Shown: positions 1 through 8,986 of the stretch, piece by piece
Layout of the letters: each line of letters starts with the position of its first letter
How positions within the stretch are numbered: the stretch's first letter is position 1
The notes under the pieces: model-generated
What the model was told of the DNA's origin: nothing
Databases searched by the model: none
Seen by the model: the letters and a program-made list of their open reading frames with translations, nothing else
Source of the DNA: Polaribacter atrinae
GTDB taxonomy: Bacteria; Bacteroidota; Bacteroidia; Flavobacteriales; Flavobacteriaceae
NCBI RefSeq assembly: GCF_038023995.1
Contig: NZ_CP150660.1
Span: 1,238,501 to 1,302,500 of the forward strand
Direction of reading: 5' to 3'
DNA length: 64,000 bases
Program-made: the position numbers and the translations under genes

Positions 1-1018
1 CAGCCGAAGCAGCTATGGATAAAACTTCCTTTTTAGTTGAAGAATCAATTCTTTTAATTTTGCCTTCTACAAACATTCCTGGTTTAAAAAGATCGTTTTT
101 ATTATTTAACACGACTCTTAAATTTACCGTTCTTGTTTTACTATCTAAGATAGGATCAATAAAATCGACTTTCCCTTTAAATTCTTTATCTGAATAAGCA
201 TTTGTTGTGATTACAATATCTTGCCCTTCTTTAAATTGACTAATTTGATTTTCATAGACATCAAAATTTGCCCAAACGCTATGTAAATTAGAGACTTTAA
301 AAATGGGTTTCCCATCCATAATATGAGAACCTTCATTGATGGCAATTTCTGTAACCACGCCAGCTACATGAGAATAAATGGTAAAACTATTTTTTACGTG
401 TCCTGTTTGTTCCACTTCTGTTAACTGCGCGCCATGAATCATCCAATTTTTGAACTTATTTTTAACAGCTTTGTACAATTGAGGTTGCGATTCTTTTAAT
501 GTATACGCAGTAATTAATTCTTGTTGCGCTGCAATTAATTCTGGAGAATAAATTTGTGCAACGGCTTGTCCTTTTTTAACACGTTCTCCCAAAGAATTTA
601 CAAATAATTTTTCTACTCTACCATTAAAGTGAGCTGGCATAGTGGCTGTTTCGTTTTCATTCTCTGTAATTTTTCCTGATAAAACAGTCCCAGAATTAGC
701 ATTAGAAATACCTTTTCCAACGATGGATACTTGTATGTTTGCTAATGCCATGGCATTTTTAGAAAGCTTAAATTCATCTGCTAACAATCCTTCTTCACTG
801 CTTGCAGCAGGAATTAAATCCATTCCACAAATAGGACAGTCGCCTGCTTCTGGTTGCATAATTTGAGGATGCATAGAACAAGTCCACATTTGATTTGTTT
901 CTGTAGCCACATCATGTTTGTGCGCAGTTTCTGTAGGTGCTGTGTTTCCTCCAAAAAGCAGCCACCCTAAAAATAGCCCAAGAGCTAAAAGAACGATGTA
1001 AATGATATATTTTTTCAT
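1..1018 (-). CDS. CusB-like RND efflux periplasmic adaptor (3' end outside window)
   Basis: This is a membrane-fusion (adaptor) subunit of a tripartite heavy-metal RND pump, linking the inner-membrane pump to the outer-membrane channel. I translated it by hand from the ATG at 1018, and the frame stays open to base 1. An N-terminal membrane anchor (about residues 4-23) is followed by a heavy-metal-binding domain with C47, M49-H50 and a C61-P-I-C64 pair. A barrel-sandwich/hairpin region and beta-barrel strands follow, with phrases such as SHVAGVV and GMFVEGKI. The metal-binding motif is typical of CusB-type adaptors in Bacteroidota and favours copper/silver or a related cation. It lies 3 bp behind the TolC gene and is the last gene seen of the operon. 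About 340 residues are visible, so only the C-terminus should be missing. Confidence 0.9.
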   Translation of the reverse strand, partial: MKKYIIYIVLLALGLFLGWLLFGGNTAPTETAHKHDVATETNQMWTCSMHPQIMQPEAGDCPICGMDLIPAASSEEGLLADEFKLSKNAMALANIQVSIVGKGISNANSGTVLSGKITENENETATMPAHFNGRVEKLFVNSLGERVKKGQAVAQIYSPELIAAQQELITAYTLKESQPQLYKAVKNKFKNWMIHGAQLTEVEQTGHVKNSFTIYSHVAGVVTEIAINEGSHIMDGKPIFKVSNLHSVWANFDVYENQISQFKEGQDIVITTNAYSDKEFKGKVDFIDPILDSKTRTVNLRVVLNNKNDLFKPGMFVEGKIKRIDSSTKKEVLSIAASA

Positions 1019-1021
1019 AAT

Positions 1022-2263
1022 TTAATTGATTAAATAATTGATGTTTGTGGTTTGAAAATAGTAGTTTTTTACCGCTTCAATCTGATTCATTTGAAATTTT
1101 AATTGCAATTCTTGAATGTCTAAAACGTCATTAAAATCAATCGTTCCTGTTTCATAACTTTTAATTAAAATGTCTTCTGCTGCCTTAGCTTGTTTTAAGT
1201 TTTTAACTTGTGTATTGTAAGTGATTCTTGCCGAAATACGATCGTTTATGGCCTTATCTAAAAAGGTTTCTAAAGTGTTTAAACGTTCTTGTTTTTGTGC
1301 TTCAATTTCTTGTTGTTGCAATTCATTTTGCTTCGTTTTCGATTTGTACTTCTTATTAAAAATAGGAATTGATAAGGATACTGTTGGCATCAAAATATCT
1401 TTTCCTTTTTCACTAAAAGTGATGTCTGGACCTGCATGAATATTGATGTAATCGAATCCAAAACCAAAAGAAGGCTGACTTTCTTTTTGATTCATTAATT
1501 CGGATTGTGCTACCGATTGAAATAGTTTATCGTATTTTAATAATTCGGGGTGTAAATCTAAATTATTAGTGTTAATGTCAAAACCTTTAGAAGGCATTAA
1601 CAAAGCATCTACAACATCAATTTTAATCGTATTTTCTCTATTTAAAAGGTTGTTAAAAGTTGTTTGTTCCGTTAAAAACTGTTGTTCTAAAACCAACCTT
1701 AATTGCTCTAATTCATTCTGACGCATTTGCAATCTAAAAAGATCTACTGCAGAAGCTTTACCAACTTCAATAGACGTTAATGCCAATGTTTCATACGTTT
1801 TAAGCAGTTTATTGTTTTCAACCAAAATAGCTTGTTTGGCTTTGTTTACATATAATTTATAGTACGATTTTGATACAGAAACCATTAATTTTCGTTTGGC
1901 AATTACAATATCTTCATACTTTGTATCAGCCAAAGAACTCGCATAATTTTCACGAGATGTAATGGTTCCAAACCAAGGCAACATTTGTTTTGCCGATACT
2001 TTAAAACGTTGTGTTCCTGTCCTTGTTTCTGGTTCTAACACAAAATAACCTGCACTAAATTCTGTGTTTGGTAAGGTGTTGACTTCATTTACTTTTTCTG
2101 ATGCAATACGATATTGTAACTCAAATTTTTGAATTTCAGGATTGTTTTCTAAAGCAATGTTTATGTAGGTTTCTAGTTCTTGAGAATTTCCTTGTAGAAC
2201 AAAGAAGAAAGAACAAAGAAGAAAGATAACTAGCTGTGTTATATGATTTTTATAGTTTTTCAT
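1022..2263 (-). CDS. TolC-family outer-membrane efflux channel (CusC-like)
   Basis: This is an outer-membrane factor of 413 residues that would form the exit duct of the RND pump. Residues 1-28 look like a signal peptide with a hydrophobic core ending at NSQ. The rest is rich in long amphipathic helices with many Gln, Glu, Lys and Asn residues, as expected for the two repeats of the OEP domain. Examples are the segments around LRLQMRQNELEQL and QELQLKFQMNQIEA. It is shorter than E. coli TolC or CusC but normal for Bacteroidota metal-efflux channels. It is 16 bp behind the pump gene and 3 bp ahead of the adaptor gene, so all three subunits are probably cotranscribed. Substrate specificity is set by the pump rather than by this protein. 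Confidence 0.88.
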   Translation of the reverse strand: MKNYKNHITQLVIFLLCSFFFVLQGNSQELETYINIALENNPEIQKFELQYRIASEKVNEVNTLPNTEFSAGYFVLEPETRTGTQRFKVSAKQMLPWFGTITSRENYASSLADTKYEDIVIAKRKLMVSVSKSYYKLYVNKAKQAILVENNKLLKTYETLALTSIEVGKASAVDLFRLQMRQNELEQLRLVLEQQFLTEQTTFNNLLNRENTIKIDVVDALLMPSKGFDINTNNLDLHPELLKYDKLFQSVAQSELMNQKESQPSFGFGFDYINIHAGPDITFSEKGKDILMPTVSLSIPIFNKKYKSKTKQNELQQQEIEAQKQERLNTLETFLDKAINDRISARITYNTQVKNLKQAKAAEDILIKSYETGTIDFNDVLDIQELQLKFQMNQIEAVKNYYFQTTNINYLIN

Positions 2264-2279
2264 TGTATATTTTTTTAGT

Positions 2280-5200
2280 CTAACTTCTATGCTCTTTTTT
2301 CTCTAATCTCTTTAGCTTAAACTCTTCTCTCCAGCTATATAAAACTGGTACGATAAAGTAGGAGGTAATGTCAATAACCATTCCTCCAAAAATCGGTATT
2401 GCCATCGGAATCATAATATCACTTCCTTTTCCTGTGGATGTTAAAACGGGCAATAAGGCCAAAATAGTAGTTACCGTTGTCATTAAACACGGACGGATAC
2501 GTTTCTTAGCTGCTTCTAAAGCAGAAGCTCTTATGCTCATTTTATCTGATGGTTTTTCACGGTCAAAAGTCTGAGTTAAGTACGTTGCCATGACAACTCC
2601 GTCATCTGTTGCAATACCAAATAAGGCAATAAAACCAACCCAAACGGCAACACTTAAATTGATGGTTTTCATATTGAAAAGATCTCGCATATTCTCGCCA
2701 AAGAAGCTAAAATTGAAAAACCAATCTTGTCCGTATAACCAAATCATAATAAAACCACCTGCAAATGCAACCGCAATTCCGGTAAATACCATTAATGATG
2801 TGGTTACCGATTTAAACTGAAAATACAGTATCATGAAAATAATAGCTAATGCTAAAGGAATTACCACTGCTAGTGTTTTTTCTGCTCTTAGTTGGTTCTC
2901 ATAAGTACCCGTAAATTTATAACTGATCCCTTTTGGAACCGTTAATTCTCCTGAATCTATTTTTTGTTGAAACAACGCTTGCGCATTTTCAACGACATCA
3001 ACTTCTGCAAAACCGTCTATTTTATCAAACAAAACATAGCCCACTAAAAAAGTATCTTCACTTTTTATCACTTGCGGGCCTTGTTCATATTTAATAGTCG
3101 CTAATTCACTTAAAGGCACAGGATTTCCCTTTTCTAAAGGAATATAAATATCTTTAATATCTTCTGGATTGCCACGTAATTCTCTAGGGTAACGTACTCT
3201 AACGCCATAACGCTCTCTACCTTCAACGGTTTGTGTTAAAGCCATACCACCAATAGCAACTTTTAGTACACTTTGTACCTCGTCAATAGAAATACCATAA
3301 CGTGCTATTTTTTCTCTATCAATATCAATTAATAAATAAGGTTTCCCAACAATTCTATCCGCAAAAACAGCTTCTATCTTAACACCTTCCGCTTGTTTTA
3401 AAAAGCGTTCTAACTCTAAACCAAAAGCTTCAATTTGTTTTAAATCTTGTCCTTTTACTTTAATTCCCATGGGTGCACGCATACCTGTTTGTAGCATCAC
3501 CAATCTGGTTTCTATAGGTTGTAATTTCGGAGCAGAAGTAACACCTGGTAATTTGGTAACTTTAATAATTTCTTTCCAAATATCATCTGGACTTTTAATT
3601 TCTGGTCGCCAGTTTCTAAAGAATTCTCCGTCGTTGTCTTCTATTAATTGAGAGCTTTCAATAGAGGTTCCATCAGCAGTAAAACGTTTTGTTTTGTTAT
3701 TATGAGATTCCTCGTCTGTTGGAATGACATTCGTTTTTAATTCAAACAAACCATCAGCATTTACTTTATAACGTTGTCTTTTTCCTTCGGAATTACGCAT
3801 GTATTCTGGTTTATACTGAATCATGTTTTCGTACATCGATAAAGGTGCCGGATCTAAAGAAGATTCTGTTCTACCCGCTTTACCAACCACCATTTCAATT
3901 TCCGGAATGGTAGCAACCGCCATATCTAATTGCTGTAACACACGTTTGTTTTCTGCTACACCAGCATGTGGCAACGATGTTGGCATGAGTAGAAAAGAAC
4001 CTTCATTTAAAGAAGGCATAAACTCTTTACCTGTATTTTTCATAATCCAAAATCCAGAGATAAGCACTGTTATCGGAATCATTAAAAACAACATTTTGTT
4101 TGCCAAAGCCCATTGTAAAATTCGACCATAATATTTTCTAAAAACTGAGAATATTCCTAAAATTCCGAAGCAAATAATAGCCACAAAAATAAGGTTGATG
4201 AAGATGCTACGATTAAAACCTAAAGGTCTCCAATATTCTGCCAATAGAAATACAATGGCAATTGATGAAATAATGATATTAACTAGATTGACTTTTTTAG
4301 CATCTAGCTTTCCTAAAACACCTAATAAGGCAGAAATTCCGAATGCAATTAAAATAATCCCTAAATAATGACCACTTATCACAATTACAATTCCTGCAAG
4401 AATTAAAGCACCACTTACAATGTATTTAAACGAGTTTTTTAGCGTTGTTTTACGGAATAAAAAAGCTGCTAAAGGCGGAATTATAAACAAAGCAATCACT
4501 AAAGAAGCTGATAACGCCATTGTTTTTGTAAAAGCCAAAGGTCTAAACAATTTACCCTCGGCACCAATCATTGTAAATACAGGTACAAAACTGATTATAG
4601 TTGTTAAAACAGCAGTTAAAATAGCGCCAGAAACTTCTGCAGTAGCGTTGTAAATAACTTCGTTTATAGATAGTTTGTTGTTCTGAGATTCCTCGTCACT
4701 CGTACCTCGTTCTGTCGGAATGACATTCTCCTGTTCATCGAGATGGCGAATCATGTTTTCGGCGAGAATAACGCCAACATCAACCATGGTACCAATAGCG
4801 ATGGCAATACCAGACAATGCCACAATATTAGCATCTACATTAAAGAGTTTCATGGTTACAAACACCATTAAAATAGCTACAGGTAACAAGCCCGAAATTA
4901 AAATAGAAGCTCTTAAATTAAAAACCATCACAATAATTACCAAAATAGTAATTAAGATTTCTAAGGTTAAAGCTTCACTAAGCGTGTCTAAAGTTTCTAC
5001 AATTAATTCTGATCGATCATAAAAAGGTACGATTGTTAATTGAGATGTACGTCCGTCTGCTAAAACTTTAGAAGGTAAACCACCTTTTAATTCTTCTATT
5101 TGGGCTTTTACATTCGTAATTACTTCCATAGCGTTTGCACCATATCTTGCCACTACAACACCACCAACAACTTCTGCACCTTCTTTGTCTAATATCCCGC

Positions 5201-6068
5201 GTCTAGCGGCAGGACCTAAAGTTACTTTGGCAATATCTTTAATTTTAATAGCCGTAAAATCTTTAGAAGTAACGACTGCATTTTGTATATCTTCAATAGA
5301 TTTTACATAACCTAAACCACGAACTAAATATTCAACTTTATTAATTTCTAATGTCTGTGCACCAATATCTTTATTACTGTCCTTAACTGCTTTTACAACT
5401 TGGTTTAACCCAATATTGTATTGACGCATTAATTCTGGGTTCACATCAATTTGATATTCTTGTACATAACCACCAATAGAAGCCACTTCGGATACACCAC
5501 TTGCAGAGGATAAACCGTATTTTACATAGTAATCTTGTATGCTGCGTAATTCTTGTAAATCCCAGCCACCAGTAACGTTTCCTTCTTTATCTCTACCTTC
5601 TAAAGTATACCAATAAATCTGCCCTAATCCTGTAGCATCTGGTCCTAAAGCAGGATTAATTCCTTCTGGTAATAAATTGCTAGGTAAGGAGTTTAGTTTT
5701 TCTAAAATTCGGCTTCTGCTCCAATAAAACTCAATGTTTTCTTCAAAAATGATGTAAATACTAGAGAACCCAAACATAGATGAACTACGAATGGTTTTTA
5801 CTCCAGGAATACCAAGTAAAGAAGTGGTTAGTGGGTAGGTAATTTGATCTTCTATATCTTGAGGCGAACGACCATCCCACTTCGTGAATACAATTTGTTG
5901 GTTTTCGCCAATATCTGGTATTGCATCTACAGCTACAGGATTGCTTGGTAAAAAGCCAGTATCCCAATTAAATGGTGCATTTACGGTTCCCCATCCTATA
6001 AAAAGGACCAACAATAAAACCGATACGATTTTATTTTCTATTAAATATTTAATAATCTTATTTAGCAT
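2280..6068 (-). CDS. CusA/CzcA-type heavy-metal RND efflux pump, with two in-frame repeat insertions
   Basis: This is an inner-membrane proton-driven metal exporter of 1262 residues. TM4 reads AIGTMVDVGVILAEN at about residue 430. The Asp and the Glu seven residues later match CusA (D405/E412), and the extra Asp of CzcA-type divalent pumps is absent, so Cu(I)/Ag(I) export is the better guess. A Met-rich stretch (MLQTGMRAPMGIKVKG) lies in the periplasmic cleft region. It is about 200 residues longer than E. coli CusA. Part of this is an extra group of membrane segments between TM6 and TM7 (about residues 550-660), common in Bacteroidota homologues. Another part is two short stretches reading VIPTERGTSDEESQ (about 449-462) and VIPTDEESH (about 781-789), which are translated copies of one DNA repeat. 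Reading frame and conserved motifs are otherwise intact. Confidence 0.93.
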   Translation of the reverse strand: MLNKIIKYLIENKIVSVLLLVLFIGWGTVNAPFNWDTGFLPSNPVAVDAIPDIGENQQIVFTKWDGRSPQDIEDQITYPLTTSLLGIPGVKTIRSSSMFGFSSIYIIFEENIEFYWSRSRILEKLNSLPSNLLPEGINPALGPDATGLGQIYWYTLEGRDKEGNVTGGWDLQELRSIQDYYVKYGLSSASGVSEVASIGGYVQEYQIDVNPELMRQYNIGLNQVVKAVKDSNKDIGAQTLEINKVEYLVRGLGYVKSIEDIQNAVVTSKDFTAIKIKDIAKVTLGPAARRGILDKEGAEVVGGVVVARYGANAMEVITNVKAQIEELKGGLPSKVLADGRTSQLTIVPFYDRSELIVETLDTLSEALTLEILITILVIIVMVFNLRASILISGLLPVAILMVFVTMKLFNVDANIVALSGIAIAIGTMVDVGVILAENMIRHLDEQENVIPTERGTSDEESQNNKLSINEVIYNATAEVSGAILTAVLTTIISFVPVFTMIGAEGKLFRPLAFTKTMALSASLVIALFIIPPLAAFLFRKTTLKNSFKYIVSGALILAGIVIVISGHYLGIILIAFGISALLGVLGKLDAKKVNLVNIIISSIAIVFLLAEYWRPLGFNRSIFINLIFVAIICFGILGIFSVFRKYYGRILQWALANKMLFLMIPITVLISGFWIMKNTGKEFMPSLNEGSFLLMPTSLPHAGVAENKRVLQQLDMAVATIPEIEMVVGKAGRTESSLDPAPLSMYENMIQYKPEYMRNSEGKRQRYKVNADGLFELKTNVIPTDEESHNNKTKRFTADGTSIESSQLIEDNDGEFFRNWRPEIKSPDDIWKEIIKVTKLPGVTSAPKLQPIETRLVMLQTGMRAPMGIKVKGQDLKQIEAFGLELERFLKQAEGVKIEAVFADRIVGKPYLLIDIDREKIARYGISIDEVQSVLKVAIGGMALTQTVEGRERYGVRVRYPRELRGNPEDIKDIYIPLEKGNPVPLSELATIKYEQGPQVIKSEDTFLVGYVLFDKIDGFAEVDVVENAQALFQQKIDSGELTVPKGISYKFTGTYENQLRAEKTLAVVIPLALAIIFMILYFQFKSVTTSLMVFTGIAVAFAGGFIMIWLYGQDWFFNFSFFGENMRDLFNMKTINLSVAVWVGFIALFGIATDDGVVMATYLTQTFDREKPSDKMSIRASALEAAKKRIRPCLMTTVTTILALLPVLTSTGKGSDIMIPMAIPIFGGMVIDITSYFIVPVLYSWREEFKLKRLEKKEHRS
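3703..3728 (-). repeat. Dispersed repeat, short copy inside the RND pump gene
   Basis: On the minus strand this 26-bp stretch starts GTCATTCC and ends CGAGGAATCTCA, the same ends as the 41-bp copy at 4684-4724. It lacks 15 bp of the centre, exactly five codons, so it stays in frame and reads VIPTDEESH. It sits in the periplasmic domain-coding region around residue 785. From memory, sequences with these ends recur between genes in flavobacterial genomes; that is recollection, not a search. Confidence 0.7.
4684..4724 (-). repeat. Dispersed repeat, long copy inside the RND pump gene
   Basis: This is a 41-bp copy of the repeat seen at 3703-3728, with the same GTCATTCC start and CGAGGAATCTCA end (minus strand). 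Its centre carries two near-direct copies of ACGAGG/ACGAGT. It is read in the same frame as the short copy and encodes VIPTERGTSDEESQ. It falls in the cytoplasmic loop after TM4, just before the conserved LSINEVIYNATAEVSGAI segment, a loop that can tolerate extra residues. Confidence 0.72.
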
Positions 6069-6177
6069 GACGCTTGATATTTAAAACAATTAGAAAGTGG
6101 TGTTAGAAAAACACCGAATACAAGAAATCATCCTAATGAAGTGAATCATTGGATAATACAGTCTATTGTTAAAAAAA

Positions 6178-6591
6178 TCAGATTAAATAAGTCTCGTCTA
6201 ACTTAAATATTTGCCTGTTAGCGAGTAGTGGTTCGTATTCTTCATAAGAAGATACGTTGTTGTCTAAACCTTCAAAAAGGTTGATGTAAGCATGAATAAA
6301 TGAAGCTAAAAAAACTTGTTGTTCAAAAGAAATGGTATCAATATGATGTTGTAATTCATTTTGACCTTCTACAACAACTTGTTCATCATTACAACAATTC
6401 TTTTTTGTAATTGAACAATCTTCCCTTAAAGGCTTTTGCATTTCCATTCCGCAACCTTCTGCCTTTTGAAACATAGCAGTTTCCACCAAGGTATCACCAC
6501 AATAATGCATACTGACATTGAATGACATTGTAGAAAATAGAACTACAACAGCCATTACAATTGACATTATTTTATGTGAAATTTGCTTCAT
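6178..6591 (-). CDS. HYC_CC_PP family Cys/His-rich secreted protein, first gene of the metal-efflux operon
   Basis: This small exported protein has no known biochemical role. The start chosen is the ATG at 6591 (137 residues, MKQISHKIM). An in-frame TTG at 6612 would lie inside the promoter element at 6600-6607, so the longer reading is unlikely. Residues 1-25 form a signal peptide. The mature part has a His-Tyr-Cys motif (MHYCGDTLV), CGMEM, DCS and a Cys-Cys pair (KKNCCNDE), the landmarks I associate with the HYC_CC_PP family. The C-terminal part is acidic. It is 109 bp upstream of the RND pump in the same direction, and such proteins often accompany copper or heavy-metal efflux genes in Bacteroidota. 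A periplasmic metal-binding or metal-sensing role is therefore an inference from composition and context. Confidence 0.8.
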   Translation of the reverse strand: MKQISHKIMSIVMAVVVLFSTMSFNVSMHYCGDTLVETAMFQKAEGCGMEMQKPLREDCSITKKNCCNDEQVVVEGQNELQHHIDTISFEQQVFLASFIHAYINLFEGLDNNVSSYEEYEPLLANRQIFKLDETYLI

Positions 6592-6599
6592 ATTAATAG

Positions 6600-6607
6600 C
6601 AAAGGTA
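6600..6607 (-). promoter_or_regulatory. Bacteroidota -7 element (TACCTTTG) for the metal-efflux operon
   Basis: TACCTTTG matches the TAnnTTTG consensus and lies only 8 bp before the ATG at 6591. Transcription should begin within a few bases of the start codon, giving a nearly leaderless mRNA. I see no TTG at the usual -33 distance, which may indicate an activator-dependent promoter. Confidence 0.55.
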
Positions 6608-6612
6608 TACAA

Positions 6613-6792
6613 AATTTAATAATAAAATTTTACTTTAGAAAAATTTAACGAATTATACAAAACACCATTTTTATAAATATAATTAATAAAACTACAAATT
6701 AGCAACCTAATATTTACATAAATATGACTAAAACTAGCTTGTTTTCTGTTCATTAAACGTAGAATTATATTTATAATAAATTGAAAACTAAA
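6613..6792. other. AT-rich intergenic stretch without a recognisable gene
   Basis: Between the metal-efflux promoter and the terminator hairpin at 6794-6838 the sequence is very AT-rich. The only open frame (minus, 61 codons from 6801) has low-complexity, Phe/Ile/Tyr/Asn-rich content, no promoter and no recognisable family, so I do not call it a gene. Confidence 0.6.
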
Positions 6793-6793
6793 A

Positions 6794-6838
6794 AACACCA
6801 AGATTTAGTAACTATTAAACCTTGGTGCTTTTATATTG
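6794..6838 (-). terminator. Bidirectional-looking intrinsic terminator behind the decayed T9SS gene
   Basis: A CACCAAG/CTTGGTG stem with a loop of about 17 bases is flanked by A-rich sequence on the left and T-rich sequence on the right. On the minus strand it follows the stop codon at 6861 and ends in a T run. Confidence 0.65.
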
Positions 6839-6860
6839 TTAGATAAAATTTCTAAAAAAA

Positions 6861-7422
6861 TTAATCTATGATCATTTTAAAATCGAATCTATTATTTTTA
6901 TGAGTAACAATTAGAACATAAACACCTGATTGAATATTTGGAATCGAAATTTCTTTGATATTTCCACCAAGTGAAACATTAGATTCTGAATATACTTTTT
7001 GACCATAAACATTAAAAACAGCTATTTTACAGTTGTCAAGAGCTAAACTTGTATCAATAGAAAACTGTCCGTTGTTTGGATTTGGACCTACACTTAAATT
7101 AGTTTTATCGGTACCTAACTCATCAACAGCTAACGATACATCTTCTTTAACATCTACTTTAATATTTTATGTTAGCGCTACATCCTAAAGAAGTCTAGTA
7201 TCTAAGGATTAATGTTTGTTCCCCTTCCTTATTCCACTTTACCTCTACCAAGTTATTCGTTGAAGAAATAATTTCTCCGTTAGCAATTATCCAATTGTAT
7301 TTTGCTAAGTTTTCTGGAGCAGAATATACATATGTATTTCCTATTGTTGGAATCAATTCTCCTGTTAAATTAGAGGTTGCATACTTGTTACCAATACCTG
7401 ATTGTTTTGTGATCTCCCAGTG
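6861..7422 (-). pseudogene. Decayed C-terminal fragment of a T9SS-secreted protein (PKD-like segment plus sorting domain)
   Basis: Read from 7422 on the minus strand, the first frame gives HWEITKQSGIGNKYATS and continues through NTYVYSAPENLAKYNWI to NLVEVKWNKEGEQTLILRY, a PKD/Ig-like fold typical of secreted Bacteroidota proteins. It is then stopped by TAG. A frameshift near 7170 leads into IKVDVKEDVSLAVDELG and NLSVGPNPNNGQFSIDTS, then GVYVLIVTHKNNRFDFKMIID and TAA at 6861. The last part is a type A T9SS C-terminal sorting domain (PNPxxG start, GVYVLIV core). The triplet before the first His is TAA, so the 5' part of the gene is gone. There is therefore one nonsense codon, one frameshift and a 5' truncation. 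The original product cannot be named. Its presence implies the host uses, or used, type IX secretion. Confidence 0.82.
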
Positions 7423-7474
7423 TTATATTATATAAAAGAACAATAACTACACGCTATTTAATAGCTATAAAAGT

Positions 7475-7508
7475 AAAAACCTCATAATCTAACGATTATG
7501 AGGTTTTG
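7475..7508 (-). terminator. Intrinsic terminator of tRNA-Ser
   Basis: An 11-bp perfect stem (ACCTCATAATC/GATTATGAGGT) with a 4-base loop is followed on the minus strand by TTTTT. It starts a few bases after the tRNA-Ser 3' end. Confidence 0.85.
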
Positions 7509-7510
7509 TG

Positions 7511-7595
7511 CGGAGAAAGAGGGATTCGAACCCCCGGACCTGTTACAGTCAACAGTTTTCAAGACTGCCGCATTCGACCGCTCTGCCATTTCTCC
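7511..7595 (-). tRNA. tRNA-Ser (anticodon TGA)
   Basis: This 85-nt class II tRNA has a long variable arm. The acceptor stem is GGAGAAA/TTTCTCC with discriminator G, the T loop contains GGTTCGAATCC, and the anticodon loop is CTTGAAA. CCA is not encoded, as usual in this group. It stands alone and has its own terminator. Confidence 0.95.
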
Positions 7596-7809
7596 AGTGT
7601 GTCTCATCAGGTATTCCCTGAATGCGGCTGCAAATATAGAAAGGTTTTTTAGTTTAAAAAAATAAAATACGATTTTTTTTTATTTTTTTTTTTGAATATC
7701 ATTCGTTAGAAATCATATCTCTCTATAAATCAAGGATTCTAAATAATTATATTTTTTTAGAAATAGTTACAAAATTGTTTAAATCTAGAGTTCTTGTATA
7801 CTAGTTTAT

Positions 7810-7817
7810 TATATTTG
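7810..7817 (+). promoter_or_regulatory. -7 element (TATATTTG) for aroC
   Basis: TATATTTG matches TAnnTTTG and lies 25 bp before the aroC ATG. A TTG occurs upstream at 7794-7796, closer than the usual 18-21 bp spacing, so only the -7 box is confident. Confidence 0.55.
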
Positions 7818-7842
7818 CCTTCATTATTCTAATTATATCATT

Positions 7843-8907
7843 ATGTCATTTAATTCCTTTGGAAATTTATTAAAAGTAACAACGTACGGAGAATCTCATG
7901 GAACTGCTATTGGTGGCGTCATAGATGGATTCCCTGCAGGATTAGAAGTAGATTTTGAAGCCATTCAAAATGAGTTAGATAGACGTAAACCTGGGCAATC
8001 TAAAATTGTTACACAGCGTAAAGAACCAGATACTGTAGAGTTTCTTTCAGGAATTTTTGAAGGAAAAACAACAGGTACATCCATAGGTTTTATTATTAGA
8101 AACACCAATCAAAAATCTAAAGACTATAACCACAATACCAATGTATATAGACCTTCTCATGCAGACTTTACGTATGATAAGAAGTTTGGAAACAGAGATT
8201 ATAGAGGTGGCGGAAGAAGTTCTGCACGTGAAACTGCCAATTGGGTAGTTGCTGGAGCTTTAGCCAAACAGCTAATTGCAAGCATGAATATAAATGCATT
8301 TACATCTTCTGTTGGAGATATATTTATAGACAAGCCATATCAAGATTTAGATTTTTCTAAAACTGAAAGTAATATTGTTCGTTGTCCTGATGAAGTTTCT
8401 GCAGAAAAAATGATCAATAGAATACAAGAAATTAGAAAAGCAGGAGATACCATTGGTGGTACAGTTACTTGTGTGGTACAAAATGTACCTGTAGGTTTAG
8501 GAGAACCTATTTTCCAAAAATTACACGCACAAATAGGTAGTGCTATGTTATCTATAAATGCCGTAAAAGGTTTTGAATTTGGAAGTGGCTTTTGTGGTGC
8601 AAAAATGAAAGGTTCAGAGCATAACGATGTTTTTAACGCAGATGGCTCTACACAATCTAATTTATCTGGCGGTATACAAGGTGGAATAAGCAATGGAATG
8701 GATATTTACTTTAGAGTAGCTTTTAAACCTGTTGCAACCATTATGAGTTCTCAACAAACCATTAACTCTGAATATGAAGTTACAGAAATTACCGGAAAAG
8801 GAAGACATGACCCTTGTGTTGTACCAAGAGCTGTACCTATTGTAGAAGCGATGACTGCTTTGGTTTTAGCTGATTTTTGGTTATTAAATAAAACAAGACA
8901 GATTTAA
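7843..8907 (+). CDS. aroC: Chorismate synthase
   Basis: It catalyses the last step of the shikimate pathway, converting 5-enolpyruvylshikimate-3-phosphate to chorismate with reduced FMN. The length of 354 residues is normal. The N-terminus has the family signature [19 protein letters not shown] (residues 15-33). The middle has the [14 protein letters not shown] signature with catalytic and FMN-binding residues (about 126-139), and the C-terminus has [18 protein letters not shown]. It has its own -7 box and no close upstream gene. It is followed 79 bp later by an unrelated membrane acyltransferase, so it may be monocistronic. Nothing is unusual in the sequence. Confidence 0.98.
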   Translation: MSFNSFGNLLKVTTYGESHGTAIGGVIDGFPAGLEVDFEAIQNELDRRKPGQSKIVTQRKEPDTVEFLSGIFEGKTTGTSIGFIIRNTNQKSKDYNHNTNVYRPSHADFTYDKKFGNRDYRGGGRSSARETANWVVAGALAKQLIASMNINAFTSSVGDIFIDKPYQDLDFSKTESNIVRCPDEVSAEKMINRIQEIRKAGDTIGGTVTCVVQNVPVGLGEPIFQKLHAQIGSAMLSINAVKGFEFGSGFCGAKMKGSEHNDVFNADGSTQSNLSGGIQGGISNGMDIYFRVAFKPVATIMSSQQTINSEYEVTEITGKGRHDPCVVPRAVPIVEAMTALVLADFWLLNKTRQI

Positions 8908-8986
8908 AGGAACTACTCTTTAAGGGATTAAAATAAATATATTAATTATAAATTAACTTACCTTTAACGGAAAATTTTTATTTTCT

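Noticed and set aside
2280..6068. Possible frameshift or gene fusion explaining the 1262-residue RND pump
   Set aside because: All conserved motifs are in one frame; the extra length comes from the usual Bacteroidota membrane insert and two short repeat-derived segments.
6616..6801. 61-codon minus-strand frame between the metal-efflux operon and the T9SS remnant
   Set aside because: It has low-complexity Ile/Tyr/Asn/Phe composition in a very AT-rich stretch and overlaps the terminator hairpin at its start.
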